From NCBI RefSeq assembly GCF_000374365.1, contig NZ_KB894147.1:1-43513 (forward strand): DNA of 43,513 nucleotides, in the 5' to 3' direction. A program made the position numbers and the translations under genes. This DNA is from Bacteroides gallinarum DSM 18171 = JCM 13658 (GTDB lineage: Bacteria; Bacteroidota; Bacteroidia; Bacteroidales; Bacteroidaceae). Positions within the stretch are counted from its first letter, which is position 1. Every line of letters starts with the position of its first letter. Of this stretch, positions 1 through 8,063 are shown one piece after another. The notes beneath the pieces were generated by a model, which saw nothing but the letters and a program-made list of their open reading frames with translations, was not told the origin of the DNA and searched no databases.

Positions 1-1
1 G

Positions 2-91
2 GAAATCCTGTGGATTTTCTTTGGAATACATACGGCAAATGCCGTACTGATGATAGACAAGATCAGGAACAGGACGGTGAAAGCGGCATGA
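2..91 (+). CDS. C-terminal end of a membrane protein (partial)
   Basis: The reading frame is open from the window edge and stops at 89-91. It encodes 29 residues: a hydrophobic stretch (ILWIFFGIHTANAVLMI) followed by a basic tail ending KAA. This looks like a last transmembrane helix with a positively charged cytoplasmic end. Too little is visible to name the family. The hairpin at 197-239 lies downstream on the same strand and could end its transcript. Confidence 0.45.
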   Translation, partial: EILWIFFGIHTANAVLMIDKIRNRTVKAA

Positions 92-196
92 TATGATTTT
101 ACAGGCAGAGGCAGAAGATGTCTTCAGACTTCTTCCCGAGCGTCATGTCTTGTAGGGTAAGATTGTGTGAGAAATTACAGGAATAGGACTATAAAA

Positions 197-239
197 ATGG
201 CATATGAAGTGAGTATGCTCTATCATCTTCATATGCCAT
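197..239. terminator. Inverted repeat, probable terminator
   Basis: The arms ATGGCATATGAAG (197-209) and CTTCATATGCCAT (227-239) are perfect complements of 13 bp with a 17-nt loop. On the + strand a T-rich stretch follows at 241-248. It lies between the membrane-protein end and the convergent truncated regulator, and overlaps the last codons of the latter. Confidence 0.6.
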
Positions 240-441
240 CTTGATTTTTAGGGACATTTACTGAATATCCCTTTTTACAGGGGATACCTTGTGAGGCTAT
301 GATGTCTTTCTTCTTGGCATCGTACACGGCATAATCCAGCTTATCCAGCAGCGATAGCTTGATGTTGTGCGGCAAATCCCGGAACAGGGGGATGCCGAAC
401 AGCCTCTCCTTGTCTGCTTCCTGCAATAGTCTTTTTTCCAT
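229..441 (-). pseudogene. Truncated Crp/Fnr-type cyclic-nucleotide-binding regulator
   Basis: The 70-residue product begins MEKRLLQEADKERLFGIP and carries the start of a Crp/Fnr sensor domain (IPLFRDLP, then KKDIIASQGIPCKK). In this family the beta-roll continues for about 80 more residues and is followed by a helix-turn-helix. Here family resemblance ends after CKK and the protein stops 14 residues later, so effector and DNA-binding parts are missing. The start at 441 is preferred because a -7 box (CAAAGGTA on the + strand, 459-466) lies just upstream. The break falls at the motif GGATATTCAGTAAAT, which nearly recurs at 43385-43399. Probably a deletion or insertion scar, not a working regulator. 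Confidence 0.55.
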
Positions 442-458
442 AGTATGTGAATCTTCCG

Positions 459-466
459 CAAAGGTA
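459..466 (-). promoter_or_regulatory. -7 box for the truncated regulator
   Basis: On the minus strand this reads TACCTTTG, an exact match to the Bacteroides -7 consensus TAnnTTTG, about 18 nt upstream of the start codon at 441. No good -33 element is seen at standard spacing. Confidence 0.4.
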
Positions 467-542
467 GGAATAATAAGCAAATACGTGCCTGTTTTCGGCG
501 ATACTTTTGTGTGTCGTCCGGTGCGGCTCCTCCACCTGTCCG

Positions 543-1421
543 TTATGCGGGATTGATTATCTTTCTGACTTCGGATTCGGTTCCGCAGAACGGCCCGTGC
601 ATTTGCAGCTTGATAGTGCACATGGCGGCGGCGAAACAGCCTGCTTCCCGGTAGGATGCTCCTTTGTTCCGCATGTACAGGTAGCCTACCATGTAGGTGT
701 CTCCGCAGCCTGTGGCGTCCACTATTTGCAGGGCGTAGTAGGCGGGGATTTCATAGAACTGCCCCTTGGCGTATATCAGCGAACCTTTGTCGCCCAGCGT
801 CAGCAGCACTTCTTTCACGCCCCAGTCGGCTATGAGCAGGGCGGCTTCGCGGGGGTTACTGCATCCGGTAAGGACTTCCATTTCAGTTTCGTTGGCTTTC
901 AGTATATGGATATGTTTCAGGGCTTCCCTTTTCTCCGCCCAGTCCACGGGCAGCACCTTTTCGTTGTCTACCTTGCGCAGAAACCCCTGGACGTCTACCG
1001 ACAGCAGCCCTTTGCCCGACAGGTATTTGATGACGTCCAATGAAAAATCATCGGCAAGCAGGCTGCCTAAGTGGATAATCCGGGCGCTGACATCCCGCAG
1101 GCCTTCTATTGTAAACGGGTCGGCCTTTGCCGTGACACGCTGCGTCCGTTCGTTCTGGTTCTCTCCGTATATGTTTTCGAAACAGACGGAATGAGCGGTG
1201 GGCAGTGTCTTTACTTCGATGCCTTCTTCCCGTATATCCTCCACGGCGGCCTTGTCTGCATCGGCAAGGGCGGTTACCAGTAAAAAGCCTTTCGGGTCGA
1301 GGCGCTTAATGGCATGTGCGAAATAGAAAGATGTGCCGCCCGGCATATATACTGTACTTTTGGCGGTAACTATCTTGTCTTGTGTGATATAACCTATGCA
1401 ACATAAATCGTGTACGCTCAT
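543..1421 (-). CDS. PfkB-family carbohydrate kinase
   Basis: This 292-residue protein has the ribokinase-like fold signature. An N-terminal glycine-rich substrate region (PGGTSFYFAHAIKRL, about 27-41) is followed by the C-terminal motif DATGCGDTYMVGYL (about 236-249), whose GCGD supplies the anion hole and catalytic Asp. The usual form is GAGD, so Cys replaces Ala. Family members phosphorylate sugars or nucleosides in the cytoplasm with ATP; the substrate cannot be read here. The start is supported by the AGAGGG-like ribosome site directly upstream. It diverges from the metallohydrolase gene at 1579. Confidence 0.85.
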   Translation of the reverse strand: MSVHDLCCIGYITQDKIVTAKSTVYMPGGTSFYFAHAIKRLDPKGFLLVTALADADKAAVEDIREEGIEVKTLPTAHSVCFENIYGENQNERTQRVTAKADPFTIEGLRDVSARIIHLGSLLADDFSLDVIKYLSGKGLLSVDVQGFLRKVDNEKVLPVDWAEKREALKHIHILKANETEMEVLTGCSNPREAALLIADWGVKEVLLTLGDKGSLIYAKGQFYEIPAYYALQIVDATGCGDTYMVGYLYMRNKGASYREAGCFAAAMCTIKLQMHGPFCGTESEVRKIINPA

Positions 1422-1461
1422 TTCCCTCTTGTTTATAGTTCGTTTATCCGTAAATTTGCCG

Positions 1462-1469
1462 CAAAGGTA
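1462..1469 (-). promoter_or_regulatory. -7 box for the PfkB-family kinase
   Basis: The minus strand reads TACCTTTG, matching TAnnTTTG, about 40 nt upstream of the kinase start codon at 1421. Confidence 0.4.
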
Positions 1470-1508
1470 GTGATTTATCTAAGAAAAACCGTAATATAGG
1501 CAACAACA

Positions 1509-1554
1509 TCCGTAATCCGTATATTGGTAAACCCGAGAAACCGGGCTATATTTG
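1509..1554 (+). promoter_or_regulatory. Promoter with possible AraC-type operator
   Basis: TATATTTG at 1547-1554 matches the Bacteroides -7 box, and TTG at 1524-1526 lies 20 nt upstream as a -33 element. It precedes the metallohydrolase start at 1579. The 12-mer TCCGTAATCCGT at 1509-1520 recurs exactly at 6282-6293 upstream of the aldo/keto reductase, suggesting a common regulator site. Confidence 0.55.
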
Positions 1555-1578
1555 CAGACGGTTTAATGTGTTCGGAAT

Positions 1579-2667
1579 ATGAAATCGCAGAAAAAGAAGA
1601 GAAAACATATGATAATAGGAATAATAGCAGGCATCGTTATCGCGGTAGGGGTGGCGGGCGTCGTGTTCGTCAACCAGCCGCAGTTCGGAAGAATTCCGCA
1701 GGGAGAGCGGTTGGAGCGGATTAAGAAATCGCCTCATTATAAAGAGGGGCAGTTCCGTAACCTGCATGCAACGCCGATGATGACATCCGGCAGGGGTCGC
1801 CTGGGGGCTTTATGGGATTTTGTTTTCAAGAAAGCGGAGGGGGTACGCCCACAAAAGGAAGTCCCCGCCGTTAAGACGGATTTGGAAAGCATAGGACGGG
1901 AGAAGAATGTACTGGTGTGGTTCGGTCATTCTTCTTATTATATCCAGTTGGACGGCAAGCGGATACTGGTAGACCCCGTATTCTGTTCGGCCGCCCCGCT
2001 TTCTTTCCTTAACAGGCCGTTTGCGGGAACCGATATCTATAAGCCGGAGGACATGCCCGGTATCGATTACCTGGTTGTCACGCACGACCATTGGGACCAT
2101 TTGGACTATAATACCGTCGTGCAGTTGAAGGAGCGTGTAGGCAAGGTGGTCTGCCCGTTGGGGGTAGGCGAATATTTCGAATATTGGGGATTCGACAAGG
2201 CGCGCCTGGTAGAGCTGGACTGGTTCGAAGATGCCGTGTTCGACGAAGGTTTCCTTATGCACTGCCTGCCTTCACGCCATTTCTCCGGGCGGTTCCTGAA
2301 ATCCAACCAGTCCCTTTGGGCTTCTTTTCTTGTAGAGGCTCCCTCGCAGAAGATTTACATGGGCGGAGACGGCGGATACGATACGCGTTTTGCGGAAATC
2401 GGTAAGAAATATCCGGGCATCGACCTGGCTATCCTGGAGAATGGGCAGTATAATGAGGCATGGAAGTATATCCATACCATGCCCGGCTACCTTGCCCGGG
2501 CAGCCAAGGACTTGGGAGCGGAGAGATACCTCACGGTTCATCACTCGAAGTATGCCTTGGCAAGACACCGTTGGGATGAACCGTTGAAGAATGCCGCAGA
2601 CCTGAAAGAAAAGGATTCGCTGGATGTACTGATGCCCGTGATAGGGGAAGTTATTTATCTGGATTGA
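1579..2667 (+). CDS. NAPE-PLD/UlaG-like metallo-beta-lactamase-fold hydrolase, membrane-anchored
   Basis: The 362-residue protein starts with a basic segment and one hydrophobic helix (MIIGIIAGIVIAVGVAGVVF, about 11-30), so it is likely anchored with the catalytic domain outside the cytoplasmic face. The metal site is clear: THDHWDHLD with His169, His171, Asp173 and His174. Later ligands are likely in GGDGGYD and in VHHSKYAL. VWFGHSSYYIQLDGKRILVDP is typical of the NAPE-PLD-like phosphodiesterases. The real substrate is unknown. The last 17 bp overlap the convergent ferritin-like gene. Confidence 0.8.
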   Translation: MKSQKKKRKHMIIGIIAGIVIAVGVAGVVFVNQPQFGRIPQGERLERIKKSPHYKEGQFRNLHATPMMTSGRGRLGALWDFVFKKAEGVRPQKEVPAVKTDLESIGREKNVLVWFGHSSYYIQLDGKRILVDPVFCSAAPLSFLNRPFAGTDIYKPEDMPGIDYLVVTHDHWDHLDYNTVVQLKERVGKVVCPLGVGEYFEYWGFDKARLVELDWFEDAVFDEGFLMHCLPSRHFSGRFLKSNQSLWASFLVEAPSQKIYMGGDGGYDTRFAEIGKKYPGIDLAILENGQYNEAWKYIHTMPGYLARAAKDLGAERYLTVHHSKYALARHRWDEPLKNAADLKEKDSLDVLMPVIGEVIYLD

Positions 2668-3265
2668 TATAGGCGGAGATGTCCTCGCTGTTATCCGATA
2701 TCTTCTTCATTATTTCATCGTACTCCTTGCCGTCGCCTACCGTTTGCCTTAGTTGCCGGGTAAGCAACCGGAGGTGCAGGCTTTCGTCTGCAATCAGTTT
2801 CGTGAGCAGCTTGCGGGCGATGTCTGCCGTAGGAGTGGCGGCGGTGATACGTTCCTTTACCGATTGGTAGAATCCGATAGTGGCAACCTCCGAACGGGCG
2901 GCGAGGGTGAGCGCCTCGACGGGTGTCTCGCCCAGATTTACATGCCGGTTGTCGTAAGGCTTGGGCAGGGTTCCGCCCAATGCTACGATAGCATCTTGTA
3001 TGTGTGCGTAGTGTTTCATCTCCACCAGGGCGATGCCCAGCATCAACTCGCCTATCTCGTCTTCGAAAACCGCCTCCTGCTGGGTGTATTGCAGGATAGC
3101 GGTAATCTCGGAATACTCTGCGCTCTCTATTGCCGGGTAGAACCATTCGGGTTGTACTCCGTCGCCGGGTTTCATGTCGCCGGGTTCTACCCAGGCTACG
3201 TCTTGGTTAGAATACTTCAATACATCCACCAGGGCATCTGCCATTTTATCCACATAATTAATCAT
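2651..3265 (-). CDS. Ferritin-like (rubrerythrin-type) di-iron domain protein
   Basis: The 204-residue helical protein carries two ExxH iron-ligand motifs: EMKHYAH near residue 82 and ADESLHLRLL near 162. Further Glu residues lie in FEDEIGELM and SEVATIGFYQ. This pattern fits the four-helix ferritin-like superfamily, probably a peroxide- or oxygen-handling or iron-binding protein. No rubredoxin-type Cys motif is present, so it is not a full rubrerythrin. It converges on the metallohydrolase with a 17-bp overlap, so the two may affect each other's 3' ends. Confidence 0.7.
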   Translation of the reverse strand: MINYVDKMADALVDVLKYSNQDVAWVEPGDMKPGDGVQPEWFYPAIESAEYSEITAILQYTQQEAVFEDEIGELMLGIALVEMKHYAHIQDAIVALGGTLPKPYDNRHVNLGETPVEALTLAARSEVATIGFYQSVKERITAATPTADIARKLLTKLIADESLHLRLLTRQLRQTVGDGKEYDEIMKKISDNSEDISAYINPDK

Positions 3266-3505
3266 ATCTGTTAAGTTTTAGAGTTATGCAGGTACAACAA
3301 CCGGCAGGGATACTTGGTTTAGGATATGCGTGGATAAATGGGAATATCTGTAACATATTTATGCGGTATGGCGGCCGATTATCCGTAATTATTACATAAA
3401 GAGCATGAAAAATCGGTTTTTAGTTGTTTTTTATATGGAATTTCATTAACTTAGAACGTTGTAATAGGGAGTGTTTTAATAAGTCCTGACCCACAGGCAA
3501 AGAAA
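3266..3505. other. Intergenic region between divergent genes
   Basis: This 240-bp AT-rich spacer should hold promoters for the ferritin-like gene (minus) and the hypothetical gene (plus). The stretch GATTATCCGTAATTATTACA at 3376-3395 resembles the TCCGTAATCCGT motif found elsewhere in the window, but only in part. No convincing -7 box was found. Confidence 0.3.
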
Positions 3506-4024
3506 ATGAGAATACAATTTGAAATCAAGGAAAAGCTGTCGGAAATCGTTGACGAAATTCTGAATAGCGAGAGGTGGACAACCGTTGTAAAGGAGGACAT
3601 CTCGGGAAGGAAATCGGTTGTAATTCGCGATCGTAGTTATGATTCGGAAGCATCAATCGAGATTTATGCGCGTGAAATCAACATCAAGACGGCGTGGTCC
3701 AGTTACACTTACCGTATATTTGTAACGGGAGACAATGTTTGGTGCGAGTACAATGGAGCCTACCGGGGCTTGTTGGAACAGAAACTGCTGCCTGTAATCA
3801 CTCCCAAAGAGAGCCTTTTGGAATCGGAGGTGCTCGACAGTTCGCTGTACGGACACGAAAAGAGAAAACTGAGGGAATATGCCGAGGATAATGTAAAGCT
3901 GAAACAGTTCCGCCGTGAGAATTTCAAGGAAGACCGCATCGGGGTCGCTCCGTTCGACCACCCTAAGAGGGTATACGACGAGTTTATCAAGGAAGATTAC
4001 ATAAGCCCTTCTTCCGGGAAATAG
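3506..4024 (+). CDS. Conserved-looking hypothetical protein
   Basis: A soluble, charged 172-residue protein without signal peptide or membrane segment. The first 90 residues look like alternating beta strands (IEIYAREINIKTAWSSYTYR, then IFVTGDNVWCEYNGAYRGLL), and the last 60 are charged helix (HEKRKLREYAEDNVKLKQF). No family is recognised. Coding quality is convincing, with codon use like its neighbours. It stands alone between a ferritin-like gene and an AraC-type gene. The ribosome site is weak (AAAGAAA). Confidence 0.6.
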   Translation: MRIQFEIKEKLSEIVDEILNSERWTTVVKEDISGRKSVVIRDRSYDSEASIEIYAREINIKTAWSSYTYRIFVTGDNVWCEYNGAYRGLLEQKLLPVITPKESLLESEVLDSSLYGHEKRKLREYAEDNVKLKQFRRENFKEDRIGVAPFDHPKRVYDEFIKEDYISPSSGK

Positions 4025-4092
4025 GAAATCCGCCGTGTGCGGATGCGCCGAAAGAGAGCGAATGACGGGGTACGGCTTCGGCATATCTGTAC

Positions 4093-4117
4093 CGGAGCCT
4101 TTCCCTCCCCGGCTCCG
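4093..4117. other. GC-rich hairpin between convergent genes
   Basis: CGGAGCC (4093-4099) and GGCTCCG (4111-4117) pair over 7 bp with an 11-nt loop. It lies between the 3' ends of the hypothetical gene and the AraC-type gene. No T-run follows on either strand, so a terminator role is uncertain. Confidence 0.35.
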
Positions 4118-4136
4118 TATGCGGGCAGGGGTGTTG

Positions 4137-5033
4137 TCAGTTTTGCGCGTGCCTGTATTCTGCGGGCGTCATTCCTGTCAGCTTCTTGAACAGGGCGGCG
4201 AAATACGGTGTATTTGCATAACCTAATTTCCGGGCTACCATGCCTACCGTATTGTCTTTATCCAGCAACATCCTTTTGGAAGCCTCCAGCCGCATCAGTT
4301 GAAAATATTCACGGATGCTTTTTCCGGTTTCGAACCTCAGCAGGTCGCTGAAATAGCTGGGCGACAGATGAAGGGCGTCTGCACAGTATTCCAGTGAGGG
4401 CAGTATGCCGCTTTCCAACTTGCCAGACCGGATGTATTCATCCAGCAGCAGGTCTGTTCTGTGCAGGATTACCTGGTTGGCTTCGCAACGGGTGATAAAC
4501 TGGCGCTCGTAGAAGCGTGTGCAGTAATCCAGCAGCAGTTCGATGTAGCGCGAAATCAGGGTCTTGCTGTGGCAGTCTATGGCATGCTGAAGCTCCTCCC
4601 GGATGTGGTCGGTACACTCCATGACTTTCGTCTTTTCGCGCAGCGAAAGGTGCAGCGATTCGTCCGGCTTATAGAAAAAGAACGAGTAGTCTCCGATGTG
4701 CCCGCCCAGTGCCGTGCAGGCTATCAAGTCCGGATGAAATGCCAGCAGCCTGCCTTTGCGGGCAGGCAGGTTGTCCGTATCCAGCTTTATGGACTCTCCC
4801 GGCGTGCGGAATATCAGCGAGGCATTGGAGTAATCGTAGTATTTGCGCCCGTACGCATAGTCTCCGGCTTCCCCTTCTATCAGGATAATCGTATAGAACC
4901 CGCATTTTACGGTGCGCTGTTCCAGGCTGGCCGGAGATAGGTCGATGACGCTTACCAGCGGATGCAGCGTCTTATACCCCAGGCAGCAGTTGCATTGGTG
5001 TACAGTCTCTATATTCAGTGTCTTTTTTTCCAT
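4137..5033 (-). CDS. AraC-family transcriptional regulator (first paralog)
   Basis: The 298-residue protein has a variable N-terminal sensor half and a C-terminal AraC DNA-binding domain. The two helix-turn-helices are seen in LSPSYFSDLLRFETGKSIREY and, near the C-terminus, VARKLGYANTPYFAALFKK followed by MTPAEYR. It is clearly paralogous to the protein at 5290-6189: both contain HPLVSV near residue 26 and the segment ISR.IELLLDYC.RFYERQFITR in the middle. The effector is unknown. A perfect odd palindrome, GTAACG-G-CGTTAC, at 5061-5073 lies just upstream and may be an operator. Confidence 0.88.
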   Translation of the reverse strand: MEKKTLNIETVHQCNCCLGYKTLHPLVSVIDLSPASLEQRTVKCGFYTIILIEGEAGDYAYGRKYYDYSNASLIFRTPGESIKLDTDNLPARKGRLLAFHPDLIACTALGGHIGDYSFFFYKPDESLHLSLREKTKVMECTDHIREELQHAIDCHSKTLISRYIELLLDYCTRFYERQFITRCEANQVILHRTDLLLDEYIRSGKLESGILPSLEYCADALHLSPSYFSDLLRFETGKSIREYFQLMRLEASKRMLLDKDNTVGMVARKLGYANTPYFAALFKKLTGMTPAEYRHAQN

Positions 5034-5060
5034 AAGGGTGTTCCCCGCATATCTTGCTTT

Positions 5061-5073
5061 GTAACGGCGTTAC
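5061..5073. promoter_or_regulatory. 13-bp palindrome upstream of the AraC gene
   Basis: GTAACGGCGTTAC is a perfect palindrome around a central base, 28 bp upstream of the start codon at 5033. It could be an operator. This is inference only; a palindrome of this size can occur by chance. Confidence 0.25.
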
Positions 5074-5274
5074 TGCCGCATTCCGTATTCCTTGTCTTTC
5101 GGTTCGATGCCTGCCCCCTTGCCGGGAAGCATGCGGACGTCCGTCCCTTTCTGCACCCTACTGAGTTTCCGGTTACCGCAAACAGAGTGGTTTTTAAGGA
5201 TTTCTTTCGTCATAATATATCACCTATATAGCCGATGCCGTTCCAAAGAATATTAAAAGTAATGAATAAAAGAA

Positions 5275-5299
5275 GCAAGCCCGGTACGGTTAGGCTTGC
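5275..5299 (-). terminator. Hairpin at the end of the second AraC gene
   Basis: GCAAGCC (5275-5281) and GGCTTGC (5293-5299) form a 7-bp stem that overlaps the stop codon at 5290-5292. A T-rich stretch follows on the minus strand. A probable terminator of modest strength. Confidence 0.4.
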
Positions 5300-6189
5300 A
5301 ACTTCCGGTATTCTCCGGGCGTATATCCTACATTCTTCTTGAAGATGCGGTTGAAGTGCTGCGAGTACTGGAAGCCCAGCTCATAGGCAATCTGGCTGAC
5401 GGTCTTTTCCGTTCCGGCAATCATTTCTTTGGCAAGGTCTATCATCTTGGTCTGGATGTATTCCTGTGCGCTTTTTCCCGTTTCTTTCTTGATGAGGTCG
5501 CCGAAATAGTTGGGAGACAGAAATACCTTGTCTGCAAAATACTTTACCGAGGGAAGCCCGTCCGTCTGCGGCTTGTCGCTTTGGAAATAGTCGTCGAGCA
5601 AGGTTTCGAATTTTACCAGCACGCTTTTGTTGCTCTCCGAACGGGTGATGAACTGCCTTTCGTAGAAACGCATGCAGTAATCCAGCAGCAGTTCGATATT
5701 CCGTGAAATCAGGCGCTTGCTGTGTTTGTCGATTGGATGCTGGAGCTCCATTTTTATTTTCTCCAGACAGTCCATGAATATTCCCTTTTCTTCCTCGGAC
5801 AAGTGCAGGGCTTCGGCCGAGGCATACGAAAAGAACGAATAGCGCTTGATGTCTTGCCCCAAAGAAGTTCCCCTAATCAAATCCGGATGAAACAGGAGCC
5901 CGTGGGCGTCCGGCTTTATTCCTTGCTGCATCTCCGTTTCAACGACTTGCCCCGGTGCAAAGCTGGTGACCGTTCCTTCCTGATAGTCGTAAACCTGCCT
6001 GCCGTAGCGGATGTCTCCGCATTTCGTGTTTTTCAGGAAAAGCGCATACACTCCGTAGTTCAGCGTAAAATGCGTGGGGAACCCGGTGGCTTCCGACAGG
6101 TTTACTACACTTACCAGCGGATGCAGCGTCTCGAGCCCGAAGAGCTGGTTGTACTGGTCTACCGTATCCAGTTTGATAACTTCTTTCAT
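5290..6189 (-). CDS. AraC-family transcriptional regulator (second paralog)
   Basis: The 299-residue protein matches the AraC layout: sensor half to about residue 190, then two helix-turn-helices (LSPNYFGDLIKKETGKSAQEY and IAYELGFQYSQHFNRIFKK) and the closing GYTPGEYR motif. It is a paralog of the 4137-5033 product, most likely from tandem duplication and divergence. It is divergent from the aldo/keto reductase at 6372, with a 182-bp shared control region carrying a -7 box for each gene. AraC-type regulators often control the adjacent divergent gene, so the reductase is the first candidate target. Confidence 0.88.
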   Translation of the reverse strand: MKEVIKLDTVDQYNQLFGLETLHPLVSVVNLSEATGFPTHFTLNYGVYALFLKNTKCGDIRYGRQVYDYQEGTVTSFAPGQVVETEMQQGIKPDAHGLLFHPDLIRGTSLGQDIKRYSFFSYASAEALHLSEEEKGIFMDCLEKIKMELQHPIDKHSKRLISRNIELLLDYCMRFYERQFITRSESNKSVLVKFETLLDDYFQSDKPQTDGLPSVKYFADKVFLSPNYFGDLIKKETGKSAQEYIQTKMIDLAKEMIAGTEKTVSQIAYELGFQYSQHFNRIFKKNVGYTPGEYRKLQA

Positions 6190-6213
6190 AAGGCGTATTC
6201 ATTTAGTCCTGCA

Positions 6214-6221
6214 CAAATGTA
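6214..6221 (-). promoter_or_regulatory. -7 box for the second AraC gene
   Basis: The minus strand reads TACATTTG, an exact TAnnTTTG match 25 nt upstream of the start codon at 6189. Confidence 0.45.
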
Positions 6222-6281
6222 AAGAATAAAATTATACGTAGTATATCGCTTGGCGGATTATCAGTAAATAGGTTACAAATG

Positions 6282-6327
6282 TCCGTAATCCGTCTACATC
6301 CCCTCCATGACTATCCGCCTACATTTG
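6282..6327 (+). promoter_or_regulatory. Aldo/keto reductase promoter with shared 12-mer
   Basis: TACATTTG at 6320-6327 matches the -7 box, 45 nt before the reductase start. The -33 element is poor, which is usual for activator-dependent promoters. TCCGTAATCCGT at 6282-6293 is identical to 1509-1520, and in both places it lies about 27 nt upstream of the -7 box, where an activator could touch RNA polymerase. Confidence 0.5.
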
Positions 6328-6371
6328 CAGTGCGATTACGAATAACGATTTATAAACTAACACTATATTAT

Positions 6372-7223
6372 ATGGAATATGTAACATTGAATAATGGTGT
6401 CCGGATGCCGCTGCTGGGATATGGCGTGTATCAAATGGAAGATGCCGGCTTGTGCCGGCGGTGTGTAGGCGAGGCGATAGCCACGGGTTACCGCCTGATT
6501 GATACGGCGGCGGTGTACCTGAATGAGGAAGCGGTGGGTAAAGCCGTGGAGGTGAGCGGTGTACCCCGCAGCGAGTTTTTCATCACTTCCAAAGTCTGGA
6601 TTCAGGATATGGGATACGAGCAGACGCTGCGGGCGTTCGACCGTTCTCTTGCCCGCCTGGGAATGGATTATCTGGACCTTTATCTCCTCCATATGCCTTT
6701 CGGGGATGTGTTCGGGGCATGGAAGGCTATGGAGAGGCTCTATCGTGAGGGGCGTGTCCGCGCTGTGGGTGTTTGTAACTTCCGTATTCCACGTTTGGCA
6801 GATTTAATGGCTCATTTTGAAGTCGTTCCGGCAGTGAACCAGGTAGAGACGCATCTCTTTAACCAGCAGCAGGCCATGCAGCAGTATGCCGGCAGCAAGG
6901 GTGTGCTGGTGGAGGCATGGTCGCCGTTCGCCGAGGGGAAGAATGATTTCTTCCGGAATGAGGCACTGGCTCTGCTGGCTGCGAAATACGGGAAAAGCGT
7001 TGCGCAGATTGCTCTCCGCTGGCTTACGCAGCGGGGTATCGCCGCAATTCCGAAATCGGTGCACAGGGAACGTATGGAGGAGAATTTCCACTCGCTCGAT
7101 TTCCGGCTGTCGGACGAAGATATGGCGCTGATTGCCTCTTGCGACAGGGCATTGCCGGTGGTGGGCGATTTCGATGCTCCGGACTTCGTGAGTGATTTGT
7201 GCGGGCGCAAGTATGCCATTTGA
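6372..7223 (+). CDS. Aldo/keto reductase
   Basis: The 283-residue product starts MEYVTLNNGVRMPLLGYG, the standard N-terminus of the family, which is why the start at 6372 is chosen over the longer open frame. The catalytic tetrad is visible: Asp44 (LIDTA), Tyr49 (VYLNE), Lys74 (TSKVW) and His107 (LLHMP). The C-terminal NADPH-binding segment with IPKSVHRERMEENF is present. Members reduce aldehydes and ketones with NADPH in the cytoplasm; the substrate is unknown. An acetyltransferase follows after 45 bp and is probably cotranscribed. Confidence 0.9.
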   Translation: MEYVTLNNGVRMPLLGYGVYQMEDAGLCRRCVGEAIATGYRLIDTAAVYLNEEAVGKAVEVSGVPRSEFFITSKVWIQDMGYEQTLRAFDRSLARLGMDYLDLYLLHMPFGDVFGAWKAMERLYREGRVRAVGVCNFRIPRLADLMAHFEVVPAVNQVETHLFNQQQAMQQYAGSKGVLVEAWSPFAEGKNDFFRNEALALLAAKYGKSVAQIALRWLTQRGIAAIPKSVHRERMEENFHSLDFRLSDEDMALIASCDRALPVVGDFDAPDFVSDLCGRKYAI

Positions 7224-7268
7224 AAGGAACAATGCAATAATCAAAAAAACGGTTTAATTATATCTGCT

Positions 7269-7844
7269 ATGTTACTGAATGATTTTTTAGAATATGTAAA
7301 AACACGGAAAGCCCTCGATACGGAAGATATACATCTCTTTATGGATGAAATGAGCAATGAGGCGCGGCGTATCACATTTAGGCTGAATGCTTCCTATCAT
7401 ACTCCGGACGAGGTACGGGCATTGCTGTCCGAACTTTTCGGGAAACCCGTTCCGTCTTCGCTCCGTGTGTTTCCGCCGTTTTATACGGATTTCGGGAAAA
7501 ATATCGAAGTCGGCAATAATGTGTTCATCAATGCCTGCTGCCATTTCCAAGACCACGGCGGCGTTACGCTGGGCGACGGCTGCCAGATAGGGCACAACGT
7601 GGTTTTTGCAACACTCAACCACGGACTTGCACCGGAACACCGCCATACCACCTATCCTGCGCCTATCGTGCTTGGTAAAAATGTGTGGGTCGGTTCCAAT
7701 TCCACTATCCTGCAAGGGGTAACGGTTGGCGATAATGCGGTGGTGGCTGCCGGTGCGGTAATAACAAAAGATGTTCCGGCAAATGCAATCGTAGGGGGAG
7801 TACCTGCCAAAGTTATCAAGTATATCGATAACACGACTGTATAG
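7269..7844 (+). CDS. Hexapeptide-repeat O-acetyltransferase (maltose/galactoside type)
   Basis: The 191-residue protein has a helical N-terminal maltose-acetyltransferase segment and then a left-handed beta-helix of hexapeptide repeats (IEVGNNVFINACC, VTLGDGCQIGHN, IVLGKNVWVGSN, VTVGDNAVVAAG). The probable catalytic residue is His118 in ATLNHG. It ends with the usual GVPAKVIKYI. The likely reaction is acetyl-CoA-dependent O-acetylation of a sugar. It lies 45 bp after the aldo/keto reductase on the same strand, suggesting shared expression. Confidence 0.88.
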   Translation: MLLNDFLEYVKTRKALDTEDIHLFMDEMSNEARRITFRLNASYHTPDEVRALLSELFGKPVPSSLRVFPPFYTDFGKNIEVGNNVFINACCHFQDHGGVTLGDGCQIGHNVVFATLNHGLAPEHRHTTYPAPIVLGKNVWVGSNSTILQGVTVGDNAVVAAGAVITKDVPANAIVGGVPAKVIKYIDNTTV

Positions 7845-8005
7845 GGATTTCCCTGCCTTGCGAGATATAGGAAAGCCATTGGTAGATAAAGACTATAATG
7901 GAGGGAAATTCTATTGAACTCGGTTATTGTCAGTTTTTTACCAATCGCGGGCAAGCCGTGTGAAGATTGCCTAAGCCGTTATCTTAGTTGAAGCGGAGAA
8001 AAATA

Positions 8006-8039
8006 AAAAGCTCTGAAATTCGAGGATTTCAGAGCTTTT
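8006..8039. terminator. Bidirectional terminator between acetyltransferase and tRNA-Asp
   Basis: AAAAGCTCTGAAAT (8006-8019) and ATTTCAGAGCTTTT (8026-8039) pair over 14 bp with a short loop. T-runs follow on both strands, so it can end the acetyltransferase transcript on the plus strand and the tRNA on the minus strand. Confidence 0.85.
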
Positions 8040-8063
8040 TATTTAATTTGCTATTTGCTTTCG

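Noticed and set aside
5061..5073. GTAACGGCGTTAC as a further recombination site of the fimbrial invertase
   Set aside because: It shares the arm hexamers but has a 1-bp rather than 7-bp spacer and no inverted partner nearby; an operator or chance is more likely.
6279..6371. Longer N-terminus for the aldo/keto reductase
   Set aside because: The extra 31 residues cover the promoter -7 box and have no family counterpart; the start at 6372 gives the standard N-terminus.
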